A stretch of 64,000 bases of DNA from Shimia_B sp038528385 (lineage in GTDB: Bacteria > Pseudomonadota > Alphaproteobacteria > Rhodobacterales > Rhodobacteraceae): assembly GCA_038528385.1 (NCBI GenBank), contig JBCBET010000001.1, forward strand, positions 868,001 through 932,000. Direction: 5' to 3'. This document shows, in pieces, positions 22,947 to 30,279 of this stretch; within the stretch, counting starts at the first letter, position 1, and every line of letters starts with the position of its first letter. The notes under the pieces were generated by a model that saw nothing but the letters and a program-made list of their open reading frames with translations, was not told the origin of the DNA and ran no database searches. Made by a program: the position numbers and the translations under genes.

Positions 22947-23504
22947 GGCGGTGTCCATCGGCACGTTGATGAAGCACCAGGCCGGGGCCTCCGCCCGCGC
23001 CAGGAGCTGCGAATACCGTCCCGGCAGCCGCGCCCGCCGGTAGAGCCGCGCCGCGGGAGAGACCCGCGCGCCGGTCCGTTCGCCTGGGCGTGCAATCACG
23101 CCGACGCGCACGGTGTTCAGGATCGCCTCCCAATCCTGCCAGCGATGGAACTGCGCGAGGTTGTCTGCCCCCATGAGCCAGGTGAAGCGCACCCCAGGAT
23201 AGACGCGCAGCAACGCGTCCAGCGTCTCGGCGGTGTAGCGCGTGCCGAGGGCGGCCTCGATGTCGGTCACGGTCACGCGGGGATGGTCCATCACCCGTCG
23301 CGCCTCCGCGAGCCGCGCTTCGAGGGCCGCGGGCCCGCGCGCCTTGAGCGGATTTCCGGGCGTCACGAGCCACCACACGGCGTCGAGCCCGAACCGGCGC
23401 AGCGCCTGCTTGGTGACATGCACATGCCCGCCATGGGCCGGATCGAACGACCCGCCCAAAAGACCGATGCACTGCCCGGCGCGTGCATGTGGCCGCGTCG
23501 TCAT
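22872..23504 (-). CDS. nadD: Nicotinate-nucleotide adenylyltransferase
   Basis: This 210-residue enzyme forms deamido-NAD from nicotinate mononucleotide and ATP, late in NAD synthesis. It carries the nucleotidyltransferase signature GLLGGSFDPAHGGHVHVTKQAL near residue 14, VTPGNPLKARGPA near 45, FTWLMGADNLAQFHRWQDWEAI near 105, and the second motif MDTASSSAIRAA near the end (the ISST/S-S-x-x-R type). The ATG at 23504 gives MTTRPHARAG; a longer frame to 23537 is less likely. nadE, the next step of the pathway, lies elsewhere in the window at 41.6 kb. Confidence 0.9.
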   Translation of the reverse strand: MTTRPHARAGQCIGLLGGSFDPAHGGHVHVTKQALRRFGLDAVWWLVTPGNPLKARGPAALEARLAEARRVMDHPRVTVTDIEAALGTRYTAETLDALLRVYPGVRFTWLMGADNLAQFHRWQDWEAILNTVRVGVIARPGERTGARVSPAARLYRRARLPGRYSQLLARAEAPAWCFINVPMDTASSSAIRAAGGWHRGTWAQEERGEA

Positions 23505-23570
23505 GGCGCCAGCTAACGGGAAGCCCGCACCCTCCACAACCCGTCCCGTGAGCGCGCCGCTGCGCGCGCG

Positions 23571-24035
23571 TCACCCCGGGGAGACGACGTCGCCCACGGC
23601 GATCCACCCGGCTTCGAGCACGCCGGCATACATGCCGCCATGGCCGCGCACGGCGCTGTAGCCGCCATGGCCCAGCGCCTCCTCCATCCGGGAGCAGGGT
23701 GGACAGGGACCGGTGACCTCGAGGAGGGCGGTGCCGATCCGCACCCGGCCCTTCCGCAGCGCGGCGAGGTTGACGCTGGAGACGACGATGTTGCGGCGCA
23801 GCATGTCGGGCGCCACCCCACGACGGGCAAGGGCCGCGATAACGGGCAGATGCTCGGCCTGGAGAAGCGTCACGGCACGGCGACCGGCGCGTCCGTGGTC
23901 ACCCTCGAGCCCGTCCTCGAGCACGCGCGCCGAGGTCACGATCTCCACCGCCGCGCGCCGCCCGGGGCGAAGCCCGATCCAGTCCACCCGGCCCGGCCCG
24001 CCATGGCGCGCCATCATCTCGCGCAGATCCACCAC
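23571..24035 (-). CDS. MOSC domain-containing protein
   Basis: This 154-residue protein has the MOSC (molybdenum cofactor sulfurase C-terminal) core: WIGLRPGRRAAVEIVTSARVLEDGLEGDHGRAGRRAVTLLQAEHLP, RRNIVVSSVNLAAL, and CPPCSRMEEALGHGGYSAVRGHGGMYAGVLEAG with the conserved Cys. Such proteins bind or transfer sulfur or a molybdenum cofactor, for example in detoxification of N-hydroxylated compounds. The start GTG at 24035 has GAGGG 8 bases upstream. Only 10 bases separate it from the FNT channel gene, so the two are probably co-transcribed. Confidence 0.82.
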   Translation of the reverse strand: MVDLREMMARHGGPGRVDWIGLRPGRRAAVEIVTSARVLEDGLEGDHGRAGRRAVTLLQAEHLPVIAALARRGVAPDMLRRNIVVSSVNLAALRKGRVRIGTALLEVTGPCPPCSRMEEALGHGGYSAVRGHGGMYAGVLEAGWIAVGDVVSPG

Positions 24036-24045
24036 GCCGCAGCCC

Positions 24046-24891
24046 TCATTCCTCGGACGGCTCGACCTCGTCCATCACCTGGCCCCAGGCCATGAGCGCG
24101 AAGATCACCGTCCCGCCCACGACATTGCCAGCGAAAACGGGGACAAAGAAGCTCAACGCGCCACCGAGGCCGAGCTCCCCCCGGACGATGAGGAACGCCA
24201 TCTCCACGGAGCCCGCCACGATGTGGGCGAAATCTCCCGCCGCGATGAGCCAGGTGAAGACGAGGATCACCCAAAAGGCCGAATAGCGCGCCTGGGGCAG
24301 CATCCAGACGAGCGCGGCGACAAGGATGCCCGCGGGGATCGCGCGCACGAACCCGTCCCAACCGTTGATGCCCATGGCGTGGCGAGACAGGTCGCCCATG
24401 ACGGCGACGACATCGGCAGGCAGCGCGACCGTGTGGGCGTAGAAGGCCGCGATCAGGAAGGCCCCCACGACATTGGCGCCGAGCACGATGGCCCAGAGCC
24501 GCAGCATCTCGAGCAAACATCCCAGCGTGCGCTCCTGCAGGACCGGCAACACCGTGGTGATGGTGTTCTCCGTAAAAAGCTGCATCCGCCCCAGGATCAC
24601 CAGCATGAAGCCCAGCGAGTAGCCCAGGTTCTCCACGAGGTAGCGCCAAGGCGCATCGGGGAGCGATGCGCGCAGCACGGCCTCCCCCACCACGGAGAAA
24701 GAAATCATGATGCCCGCCGCGATGCCTGACCACATCAGGGAGCGGTTCGGCCGCTGAAGCTCCTCCTCCCCGTCGCGCCGGATCACCTCGTAGATGAGCT
24801 TCGGCGCGAGGCTCGAGGCCTCCTTCACGTCAGACTTTGGCGTGTCCCCGCCGGAGGGAGAATGTATCGTGCGAGCTGTATTCCTGGTCAT
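24046..24891 (-). CDS. Formate/nitrite transporter (FNT) family channel
   Basis: This protein of about 281 residues has six hydrophobic segments and FNT-family motifs: GIAAGIMISFSVVGEAVL, LGYSLGFMLVILGRMQLFTENTITTVLP, GANVVGAFLIAAFYA, and the late GDFAHIVAGSVEMAFL and FFVPVFAGNVVGGTVIFALMAWGQV. FNT channels pass small monovalent anions such as formate, nitrite or hydrosulfide. The sequence is closer to the YfdC-like branch, and its substrate is unknown. ATG 24891 is chosen over a TTG three codons upstream. A MOSC gene follows in the same direction. Confidence 0.85.
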   Translation of the reverse strand: MTRNTARTIHSPSGGDTPKSDVKEASSLAPKLIYEVIRRDGEEELQRPNRSLMWSGIAAGIMISFSVVGEAVLRASLPDAPWRYLVENLGYSLGFMLVILGRMQLFTENTITTVLPVLQERTLGCLLEMLRLWAIVLGANVVGAFLIAAFYAHTVALPADVVAVMGDLSRHAMGINGWDGFVRAIPAGILVAALVWMLPQARYSAFWVILVFTWLIAAGDFAHIVAGSVEMAFLIVRGELGLGGALSFFVPVFAGNVVGGTVIFALMAWGQVMDEVEPSEE

Positions 24892-24984
24892 GCTGTGCAA
24901 CTGCAGGGAGGTCTAAAGGGTTCCACCGAATCTCTTTGAATGGCACTGTGTAGGCATTTAAGAACGCCATTCAGCAGGTTTGCC

Positions 24985-26004
24985 ATGTCCCCGATCCAGG
25001 CTTTTTCAAAGCTTTTGCACGTCAATCCTGTCGTGGGAAACATCCTGCTCGCAGGGCTCGCTATTCTTGCAGCCGCCGCCATCGCAGTGAGCTGGGGCAA
25101 CGTCGCCAATCTCGTTCCGCTCGGCATCACCATCGTGGCGCTCGGCGTGGCGGTGACGATCATTTCCGTCATCTTTCGCAACGAGATCATGCAGACCGTG
25201 CTGGCCTGGATCGCCATCGCCGGGGTGGTTGTCGTCCTCGGGCTCGGGCTCGACGCCATGCTCGGGCGCAAGGGCATGCGGATCGCGCCGCCCCTGCCCT
25301 GCTGGCCAACGCTCCTTTCGGAGCTCCCCGAACAATGCTTGGCGCGGCTGACCTCCACGACGCGCGTGGCCGTGGTGCGGCCCACGCCGGTGCCGCCGAG
25401 CACGCGCCCTGCCGTGCCGCCCCGACCGCGCCCGCCGAGCAGCATCGCGACGCGGCCGTCGCCCGCGCCCACCAGCCCCGATCTCCTCGGCGACGACACC
25501 TTGAGCCGCCTACAGACGCAGAGCCTGCGCGTCCGTCCGCCCTCCTCCCAGGACGATGTCGTGGAGGCCCCGGTCGTCGTACCCGCTCCGGAGCCCGGGC
25601 CCCGCGAGGTCCGCTCCGTGCCGTTGCCGGACACGGTGGCGGTGCGCCTCTCCGCCAGCGGGACCGAACGCGTCTCGCTCCGCGACGTGGACCGATCGCT
25701 GGCCCGCGTCGTCACCTATGCCCCCTCGGGCGATCTCGCCGCGGCCCGCGCCGCGCCCCTCGCCACGGCGCTCGAAGACAGCGGCTGGCCCGACGCGGCG
25801 CGCCATGTCGAGGTCGTGGCCCCCGAAGTGAAGGAGACGGAGATCCGGTATTATCACGCCTCCGACGCCGGTCTCGCCACCGCGCTCGCCGCCGACCTCG
25901 CGCGCCTCCTCGGGCGCGACGACGTACCGGTACGCGATTTCTCACAGCTCGGGCTTCGGGCCCGCACGGGGCTCCTCGAGATCTGGCTCGACCCGGGCGC
26001 CTGA
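24985..26004 (+). CDS. Membrane protein with Pro-rich linker and C-terminal LytR-like domain, unknown function
   Basis: This 339-residue protein has three hydrophobic segments in residues about 15-105. A long periplasmic Pro/Arg/Ser-rich linker (about 130-215) follows. The C-terminal domain (about 240-339; DAARHVEVVAPEVKETEIRYYHASDAGLATALAADLARLL...VRDFSQLG...LLEIWLDPGA) resembles the small alpha/beta domain found at the end of LytR/CpsA/Psr and some SPOR-like envelope proteins. That suggests cell-envelope binding. The architecture is clear, the function is not. The start at ATG 24985 has AGCAGG upstream; ATG 24940 would add 15 residues. It stands alone, divergent from the FNT channel. Confidence 0.6.
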   Translation: MSPIQAFSKLLHVNPVVGNILLAGLAILAAAAIAVSWGNVANLVPLGITIVALGVAVTIISVIFRNEIMQTVLAWIAIAGVVVVLGLGLDAMLGRKGMRIAPPLPCWPTLLSELPEQCLARLTSTTRVAVVRPTPVPPSTRPAVPPRPRPPSSIATRPSPAPTSPDLLGDDTLSRLQTQSLRVRPPSSQDDVVEAPVVVPAPEPGPREVRSVPLPDTVAVRLSASGTERVSLRDVDRSLARVVTYAPSGDLAAARAAPLATALEDSGWPDAARHVEVVAPEVKETEIRYYHASDAGLATALAADLARLLGRDDVPVRDFSQLGLRARTGLLEIWLDPGA

Positions 26005-26129
26005 GGCCCGCGCGCCCCAAGCCCGCGCAAGAGCCCCCGGCGCCTGCGCCCCGCGCGCCGGTGTCTTGCGCCCGCCCCGCCAGCCGCTAGAAGCTCTCGT
26101 ACAGCCCCATCCACCGCCAGGAGAAAACC

Positions 26130-27785
26130 ATGGCCGCCTATCAATACGTCTATCACATGGACGGTGTCTCCAAGACCTATCCCGGCGGCAAGAAGACCTT
26201 CGAGAATATCCGCCTGAGCTTCCTGCCCGGCGTCAAGATCGGCGTCGTGGGCGTGAACGGCGCGGGTAAATCCACGCTGCTCAAGATCATGGCGGGCCTC
26301 GACAAAGATTTCTCCGGCGAGGCCTGGGCCGCCGAGGGCGCGCGCGTGGGCTACCTCCCCCAGGAGCCGCAGCTCGACCCGGCAAAGACGGTCCGCGAGA
26401 ACGTCATGGAAGGTGTGGCCGGCAAGAAGGCCAAGCTCGACCGCTTCAACGAGCTGGCCATGAACTACTCCGACGAGACCGCCGACGAGATGGCCCAGCT
26501 CCAGGACGAGATCGACAGCCAGAACCTCTGGGACCTCGACGCCCAGATCGACATCTCCATGGAGGCGCTGCGTTGCCCGCCCGACGACGCCATGCCCGAG
26601 CACCTCTCGGGCGGCGAGGCGCGCCGTGTCGCCCTCTGCAAGCTCCTCCTCGAGGCGCCGGAGATGCTCCTCCTCGACGAGCCGACGAACCACCTCGATG
26701 CCGAGACGATCGCCTGGCTCCAGCAGCACCTGATCGCGTATCCCGGCACCATCCTCGTCGTCACCCACGACCGCTACTTCCTCGACGACATCACCGGCTG
26801 GATCCTCGAGCTCGACCGCGGCCGCGGCATCCCCTACGAGGGCAATTACTCCGCCTGGCTGGAACAGAAGGCCAAGCGCCTCGAGCAGGAGGCCAAGGAG
26901 GATAAGTCCAAGCAGAAGACGCTCGAGCGCGAGCTTGAATGGATGCGCCAGGGCCAGAAGGCGCGGCAGTCGAAGCAAAAGGCACGGATCGACCGCTACA
27001 ACGAACTTGCCAACCAATCCGAGCGCGAGAAGCTCTCCCGCGCGCAGATCATAATCCCCAACGGGCCCCGCCTCGGCGGCAAGGTGATCGAGGTGGAGGG
27101 CCTGAAAAAGGCCATGGGCGACAAGCTCCTCATCGAGGACCTCACCTTCGCGCTCCCCCCCGGCGGCATCGTGGGCGTCATCGGCCCGAACGGCGCGGGC
27201 AAATCCACGCTCTTCAAGATGCTCACCGGCCAGGAGGCCCCCGACGCAGGCGCCGTCACCTACGGCGACACGGTGGACCTCGCCTATGTCGACCAGTCGC
27301 GCGACGCCCTCGACGCCGGCAAATCCGTCTGGGAAGAGATCGCCGACGGCCTCGACGTCATCCAGCTCGGCGACGCGGAAATGAACTCCCGCGCCTACTG
27401 CTCGGCCTTCAACTTCAAGGGCGGAGACCAGCAGAAAAAAGTGGGGATGCTGTCAGGCGGCGAACGCAACCGCGTCCACATGGCCAAGCTCCTGCGGAGC
27501 GGCGGCAACGTGCTGCTCCTCGACGAGCCCACCAACGACCTAGACGTCGAAACGTTGCGAGCTTTGGAAGACGCCCTCGTCGACTTCGCCGGCTGCGCCG
27601 TCGTCATCAGCCACGACCGCTTCTTCCTGGATAGGATTTGCACCCACATCCTCGCCTTCGAAGGCGACGCCCACGTCGAATGGTTCGAAGGCAACTTCGC
27701 CGACTACGAAGAAGACAAGAAGCGGAGGCTCGGGGCGGATGCGCTGGAGCCGAAGCGAATCAAGCACAAGAAGTTTGTGAGGTAG
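26130..27785 (+). CDS. ettA: Energy-dependent translational throttle protein EttA (ABC-F)
   Basis: This 551-residue ABC-F ATPase acts at the ribosomal E site and gates the first peptide bond according to the ATP/ADP ratio. Two nucleotide-binding domains are visible: Walker A GVNGAGKSTLL (near 43) and GPNGAGKSTLF (near 353); signatures LSGGEARRVAL and LSGGERNRVHMAK; Walker B LLLDEPTNHLD and LLLDEPTNDLD. The inter-domain linker with the arm region (SAWLEQKAKRLEQEAKEDKSKQKTLERELEWMRQG) is typical of EttA. The last 250 bases use a somewhat less G+C-rich codon choice than the rest, and the A+T-rich accessory module starts 20 bases downstream. Confidence 0.94.
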   Translation: MAAYQYVYHMDGVSKTYPGGKKTFENIRLSFLPGVKIGVVGVNGAGKSTLLKIMAGLDKDFSGEAWAAEGARVGYLPQEPQLDPAKTVRENVMEGVAGKKAKLDRFNELAMNYSDETADEMAQLQDEIDSQNLWDLDAQIDISMEALRCPPDDAMPEHLSGGEARRVALCKLLLEAPEMLLLDEPTNHLDAETIAWLQQHLIAYPGTILVVTHDRYFLDDITGWILELDRGRGIPYEGNYSAWLEQKAKRLEQEAKEDKSKQKTLERELEWMRQGQKARQSKQKARIDRYNELANQSEREKLSRAQIIIPNGPRLGGKVIEVEGLKKAMGDKLLIEDLTFALPPGGIVGVIGPNGAGKSTLFKMLTGQEAPDAGAVTYGDTVDLAYVDQSRDALDAGKSVWEEIADGLDVIQLGDAEMNSRAYCSAFNFKGGDQQKKVGMLSGGERNRVHMAKLLRSGGNVLLLDEPTNDLDVETLRALEDALVDFAGCAVVISHDRFFLDRICTHILAFEGDAHVEWFEGNFADYEEDKKRRLGADALEPKRIKHKKFVR

Positions 27786-27804
27786 AGAAACCCAAGCAAC
27801 GTGG

Positions 27805-28365
27805 TTATTCAATCAGTTTTTTCTCTGGATCGATGTTGCGACCGCGCAAAAAATGTCTCAGGAGATAGGCATGCCATGGGACTTGATAGACCTCGCCTTT
27901 TTGATTTTTTGAGATCGCAACCTCGTTATGACAAATTATGTCCAGCCAGCTAAATTTCTGCGGCTCATCGTCCTCAATTGAGATTCTCTGAGCGGACAGG
28001 TCTTCAATTAGATCCTGACTGATGAGTCTCTTGGTGGCAAGGGTGCGCTCAATGCCGGCAAACGCAGACGCAAAGCGTGCATGTTGTGTGGCTTTGGTTG
28101 AAAATTGCCCCACAACACCGAGAATTTGAGCCCCGGCTATGAGCAGCGTTGCGTAAATCTCAAAACTCAAAACAGTTGGCGACGATAGTAATGCTACCGC
28201 AGCAGCGCTTGACGATAGCAATGAGATGAAATTCACGCCATTTGACAGCATCTGGAAAAAGGCCTGGCGCGACTTGTGATAGATAATAGACCGCTTGGTG
28301 TGCCAATCCAACTCATACGCTAAATCAAGAAGCTCTTCATGCGAGGTGGCTGAGACGTCATTCAT
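27805..28365 (-). CDS. Two-transmembrane SLATT-like protein (candidate defence effector)
   Basis: This 186-residue protein starts MNDVSATSHEELLDLAYELDWHTKRSIIYHKSRQAFF. Two transmembrane helices follow, residues about 43-62 (GVNFISLLSSSAAAVALLSS) and 66-88 (LSFEIYATLLIAGAQILGVVGQF), then a helical cytoplasmic part (QHARFASAFAGIERTLATKRLISQDLIEDL). This layout matches SLATT-type 2TM proteins, predicted membrane effectors of nucleotide-sensing immune systems. No nucleotidyltransferase or SLOG gene is present. Its start overlaps the upstream gene's stop by 8 bases (ATGAATGA), so the pair is coupled. It is clearly A+T-richer than its neighbours, a sign of transfer. SLATT membership is by architecture and needs a profile search. 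Confidence 0.6.
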   Translation of the reverse strand: MNDVSATSHEELLDLAYELDWHTKRSIIYHKSRQAFFQMLSNGVNFISLLSSSAAAVALLSSPTVLSFEIYATLLIAGAQILGVVGQFSTKATQHARFASAFAGIERTLATKRLISQDLIEDLSAQRISIEDDEPQKFSWLDIICHNEVAISKNQKGEVYQVPWHAYLLRHFLRGRNIDPEKKLIE

Positions 28366-28738
28366 CTTTTTCTCCGTCTTTCGGCCGCTTGGGTGCAGCC
28401 ACAGTTTCCCGCACGCCGCGGTTTTGACGCGTCGACAACTTAAGCTCCTCTCCCTCACTACGAAGTTTGCGCGACCTTGCCCTTAAGTCAACTTGAACCG
28501 GCGTCTGCAGCCCTTTGAAGGACAAAACTGGCCTCTTGCCAGCTCTCGAAAGCCGCACCTCACGGTACGCAAGTACCTTTGCGCTGCTTTCCAAGGAAAG
28601 GTAAACACCAGTGCCATTTTCACCGCGACTGTACACCAAGCCAGGAATCTGCTGGACTAGCTTGTCCAGCTTTTGTGGTGACATGTCATAGGCCTTGGCG
28701 ATTTCTTTTCGACGAAAGAGTTTCTGGCTATCTGACAT
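28358..28738 (-). CDS. Small HTH-like protein paired with the SLATT-like gene
   Basis: This 126-residue basic protein has a likely N-terminal helix-turn-helix (LFRRKEIAKAYDMSPQKLDKLVQQIPG) and then a short strand-rich segment (LVYSRGENGTGVYLSLESSAKVLAYREVRLSR). The C-terminal half is highly charged and probably disordered (LRARSRKLRSEGEELKLSTRQNRG). It could be a repressor of its own operon or a sensor that activates the 2TM partner. The family was not recognised. The start at ATG 28738 has AGGTGG 9 bases upstream; GTG 28747 is an alternative. It shares the low G+C of its partner. Confidence 0.55.
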   Translation of the reverse strand: MSDSQKLFRRKEIAKAYDMSPQKLDKLVQQIPGLVYSRGENGTGVYLSLESSAKVLAYREVRLSRAGKRPVLSFKGLQTPVQVDLRARSRKLRSEGEELKLSTRQNRGVRETVAAPKRPKDGEKDE

Positions 28739-29031
28739 CCTTAGCACCCACCTGTCCCAGTGTTTCGGCTTTGTACTGTTCTTGCATTATTGTCCTACTC
28801 ATCCGGTTCAAGCGTATCAACCATACGCCGGTGCACACGAACATTTTAAGTCCGATGCGGGTGCCAGTGAACCATGAAAGTAATGTGACGCTTTTGCAAA
28901 GGAATGGCGTTATCAAGAAAGCAAGCGTAGGCTAGGCTTCCGCCCGGCGTTCTCTTACCGCGTCGCAGGGTTGAAGCCCGGCCTAAGTCACCACATGCAA
29001 TGAACGTTGCTACAGCAGCTGAAGAGGCAGG
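28739..29031. other. Intergenic A+T-rich segment with an imperfect palindrome
   Basis: No convincing gene lies here. The first 180 bases share the low G+C of the two-gene module and should contain its promoter. At 28933-28985 an imperfect palindrome is visible: GGCTTC at 28935-28940 against GAAGCC at 28973-28978, framed by TAGGC and GCCTA. It resembles a diverged REP-type element and directly precedes the first intact REP at 29032. Confidence 0.4.
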
Positions 29032-29091
29032 CGTAGGGTGCGCACCGCGCACCACCCATCCCCGACAACGGTGCGCTATGCGCACCCTACG
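29032..29091. repeat. REP-like palindrome, copy 1
   Basis: Outer arms CGTAGGGTGCGCA (29032-29044) and TGCGCACCCTACG (29079-29091) are perfectly complementary. Inner arms GCGCACC and GGTGCGC extend the stem after a 2-base bulge. It matches copy 2 at 29385-29446 in both arms and most of the loop. The stop codon of the RAYT gene (29087-29089) lies inside this copy. Confidence 0.85.
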
Positions 29092-29767
29092 GCTCCCCCG
29101 CCTCCATCTCCGGCACGGCGCCCTGCCATTCCGCCTCCACCCGCCCCGCGCGCACATCCCGGTGGATCGACGAATACGGCCACTCCACCGCCCGCGCCAC
29201 GAGCCCATGCTTGACCGGGGCGCTGCGCGCGTTCGGGGCTGAAACGGTCCACTGGACCGTTTCCGGGACGCCCCTCACCCAACAATACCGCACGCACGCC
29301 CCCAACGCGGCCTCATCGCGAACATGATGCTCCCAAAACCGCCGCTGCCAGATCCCCAGTTCCCGGCGTTTGACATGGGACGCCCGTAGGGTGCGCACTG
29401 CGCACCGCCCGTCCTCGACACCATGGTGCGCCGTGCGCACCCTACGAACCTCTCCGCTCGCCGTGACCACCACCTTCGTCTTAGGCCATCCGTGCTTCCT
29501 CAAGACCCCGCGCGAAAAATTCGATTTGATCGCGCCCCATCGCTGCCCATACGCCCGGTCCCCGTCGGGCAGGCGCCACACAGCGTGGAGGTGATCGGGC
29601 AGCACCACCCACGCCAGGATCTCGAACGGGTGCGCCGCCTTCACCTCCGCCACCGCCGCGCGCAGCATCGCCACCTCGTCCACCAGAAGCGAGGCGCCGC
29701 GATGGGCGAGGCAGACCGTGAAGAAGACCGGGCGGCCGGACATGCGGGGGCGGAGGTATGAGCTCAT
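29087..29767 (-). CDS. REP-associated tyrosine transposase (RAYT) with in-frame palindrome insertions
   Basis: This 226-residue Y1-transposase-like protein has MSSYLRPRMSGRPVFFTVCLAHRG, the metal-binding HLH in VVLPDHLHAVWRLPDGD near residue 59, GIWQRRFWEHHVRDEA near 139, Tyr in VRYCW near 160, and PVKHGLVARAVEWPYSSIHRD. Such enzymes nick and move REP hairpins. Two stretches do not belong to the family: residues about 108-128, coded by a REP copy (29385-29446), and about 162-182, coded by another palindrome (29241-29263) that splits the usual YxxxNPVKHG motif. The stop codon lies in a further REP copy. The reading frame survives, but activity is doubtful. Confidence 0.8.
   Translation of the reverse strand: MSSYLRPRMSGRPVFFTVCLAHRGASLLVDEVAMLRAAVAEVKAAHPFEILAWVVLPDHLHAVWRLPDGDRAYGQRWGAIKSNFSRGVLRKHGWPKTKVVVTASGEVRRVRTAHHGVEDGRCAVRTLRASHVKRRELGIWQRRFWEHHVRDEAALGACVRYCWVRGVPETVQWTVSAPNARSAPVKHGLVARAVEWPYSSIHRDVRAGRVEAEWQGAVPEMEAGEP
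29241..29263. repeat. Second palindrome type inside the RAYT gene
   Basis: GAAACGGTCC (29241-29250), ACT, GGACCGTTTC (29254-29263) form a perfect 10-pair inverted repeat unrelated to the REP arms. It is translated in frame within the RAYT gene and adds about 20 residues between the family's Tyr and PVKHG motifs. The full inserted unit is probably about 60 bases. Confidence 0.75.
29385..29446. repeat. REP-like palindrome, copy 2, inside the RAYT gene
   Basis: It has the same arms as copy 1, CGTAGGGTGCGCA (29385-29397) and TGCGCACCCTACG (29434-29446), with inner arms GCGCACC/GGTGCGC and a related loop. It is read through in frame by the RAYT gene, contributing about 21 residues rich in Arg, His and Thr. 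Confidence 0.85.
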
Positions 29768-29836
29768 CCCGCACCCTCGCGCGACCATGGCAAACAAATC
29801 CTTAACGCGGCCCGGCGCCTGCCCTACCCTGCCGCC

Positions 29837-30133
29837 ATGATCATCGAGCACCTCACCGTCGCCATCCCCGCGGGCACGCAGGCCGCCTTCATCGCCCACG
29901 ACGCCGCGGTCTGGACGGCCACGCTCTCCCGGCAGCCGGGCTTCATCGGGAAGGAGACCTGGGCGGAGGCCTCCGACCCCACGCGCATCCATCTCATCAT
30001 CCGGTGGGAGACGCGGGCGCAGTGGAAATCAATTTCCCCCGACCTCCTCGCCGCCACGGACCGGCGGATGGAGGCGGCTTTCGGCCACCCTGTCCCGGTG
30101 CTCAGCTGTGCAGATTGCGAGGTCATAGGGTGA
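29837..30133 (+). CDS. TIGR03792-type (antibiotic-biosynthesis-monooxygenase-like) protein
   Basis: This 98-residue dimeric alpha+beta barrel-like protein reads MIIEHLTVAIPAGTQAAFIAHDAAVWTATLSRQPGFIGKETW and then IHLIIRWETRAQWKSISPDLLAATDRRMEAAFG. It matches the small TIGR03792 family, whose members look like ABM-domain proteins and lack an assigned reaction. The Trp and Phe residues of the predicted pocket are retained. It starts 69 bases after the divergent RAYT start. It is ordinary G+C-rich sequence and is not part of the accessory module. Confidence 0.72.
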   Translation: MIIEHLTVAIPAGTQAAFIAHDAAVWTATLSRQPGFIGKETWAEASDPTRIHLIIRWETRAQWKSISPDLLAATDRRMEAAFGHPVPVLSCADCEVIG

Positions 30134-30279
30134 AGGCCCGCCCGGTTGCTGCCGCGAAGGCGCGTGTCGTGCCGAGACATGACTATATCGTGAATTTCGC
30201 GGGCCGGTCTGGCGCGCGTGTTAACGCCCGCGCGCCGACGGGCTGTACATACAAGGTGTGTACGGGATGTGTACGGGAT

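Noticed and set aside
30258..30279. Tandem GTGTACGGGAT repeat as a possible regulatory or phage-type direct repeat
   Set aside because: Only two copies of 11 bases occur, next to an uncertain start; nothing further supports a function.
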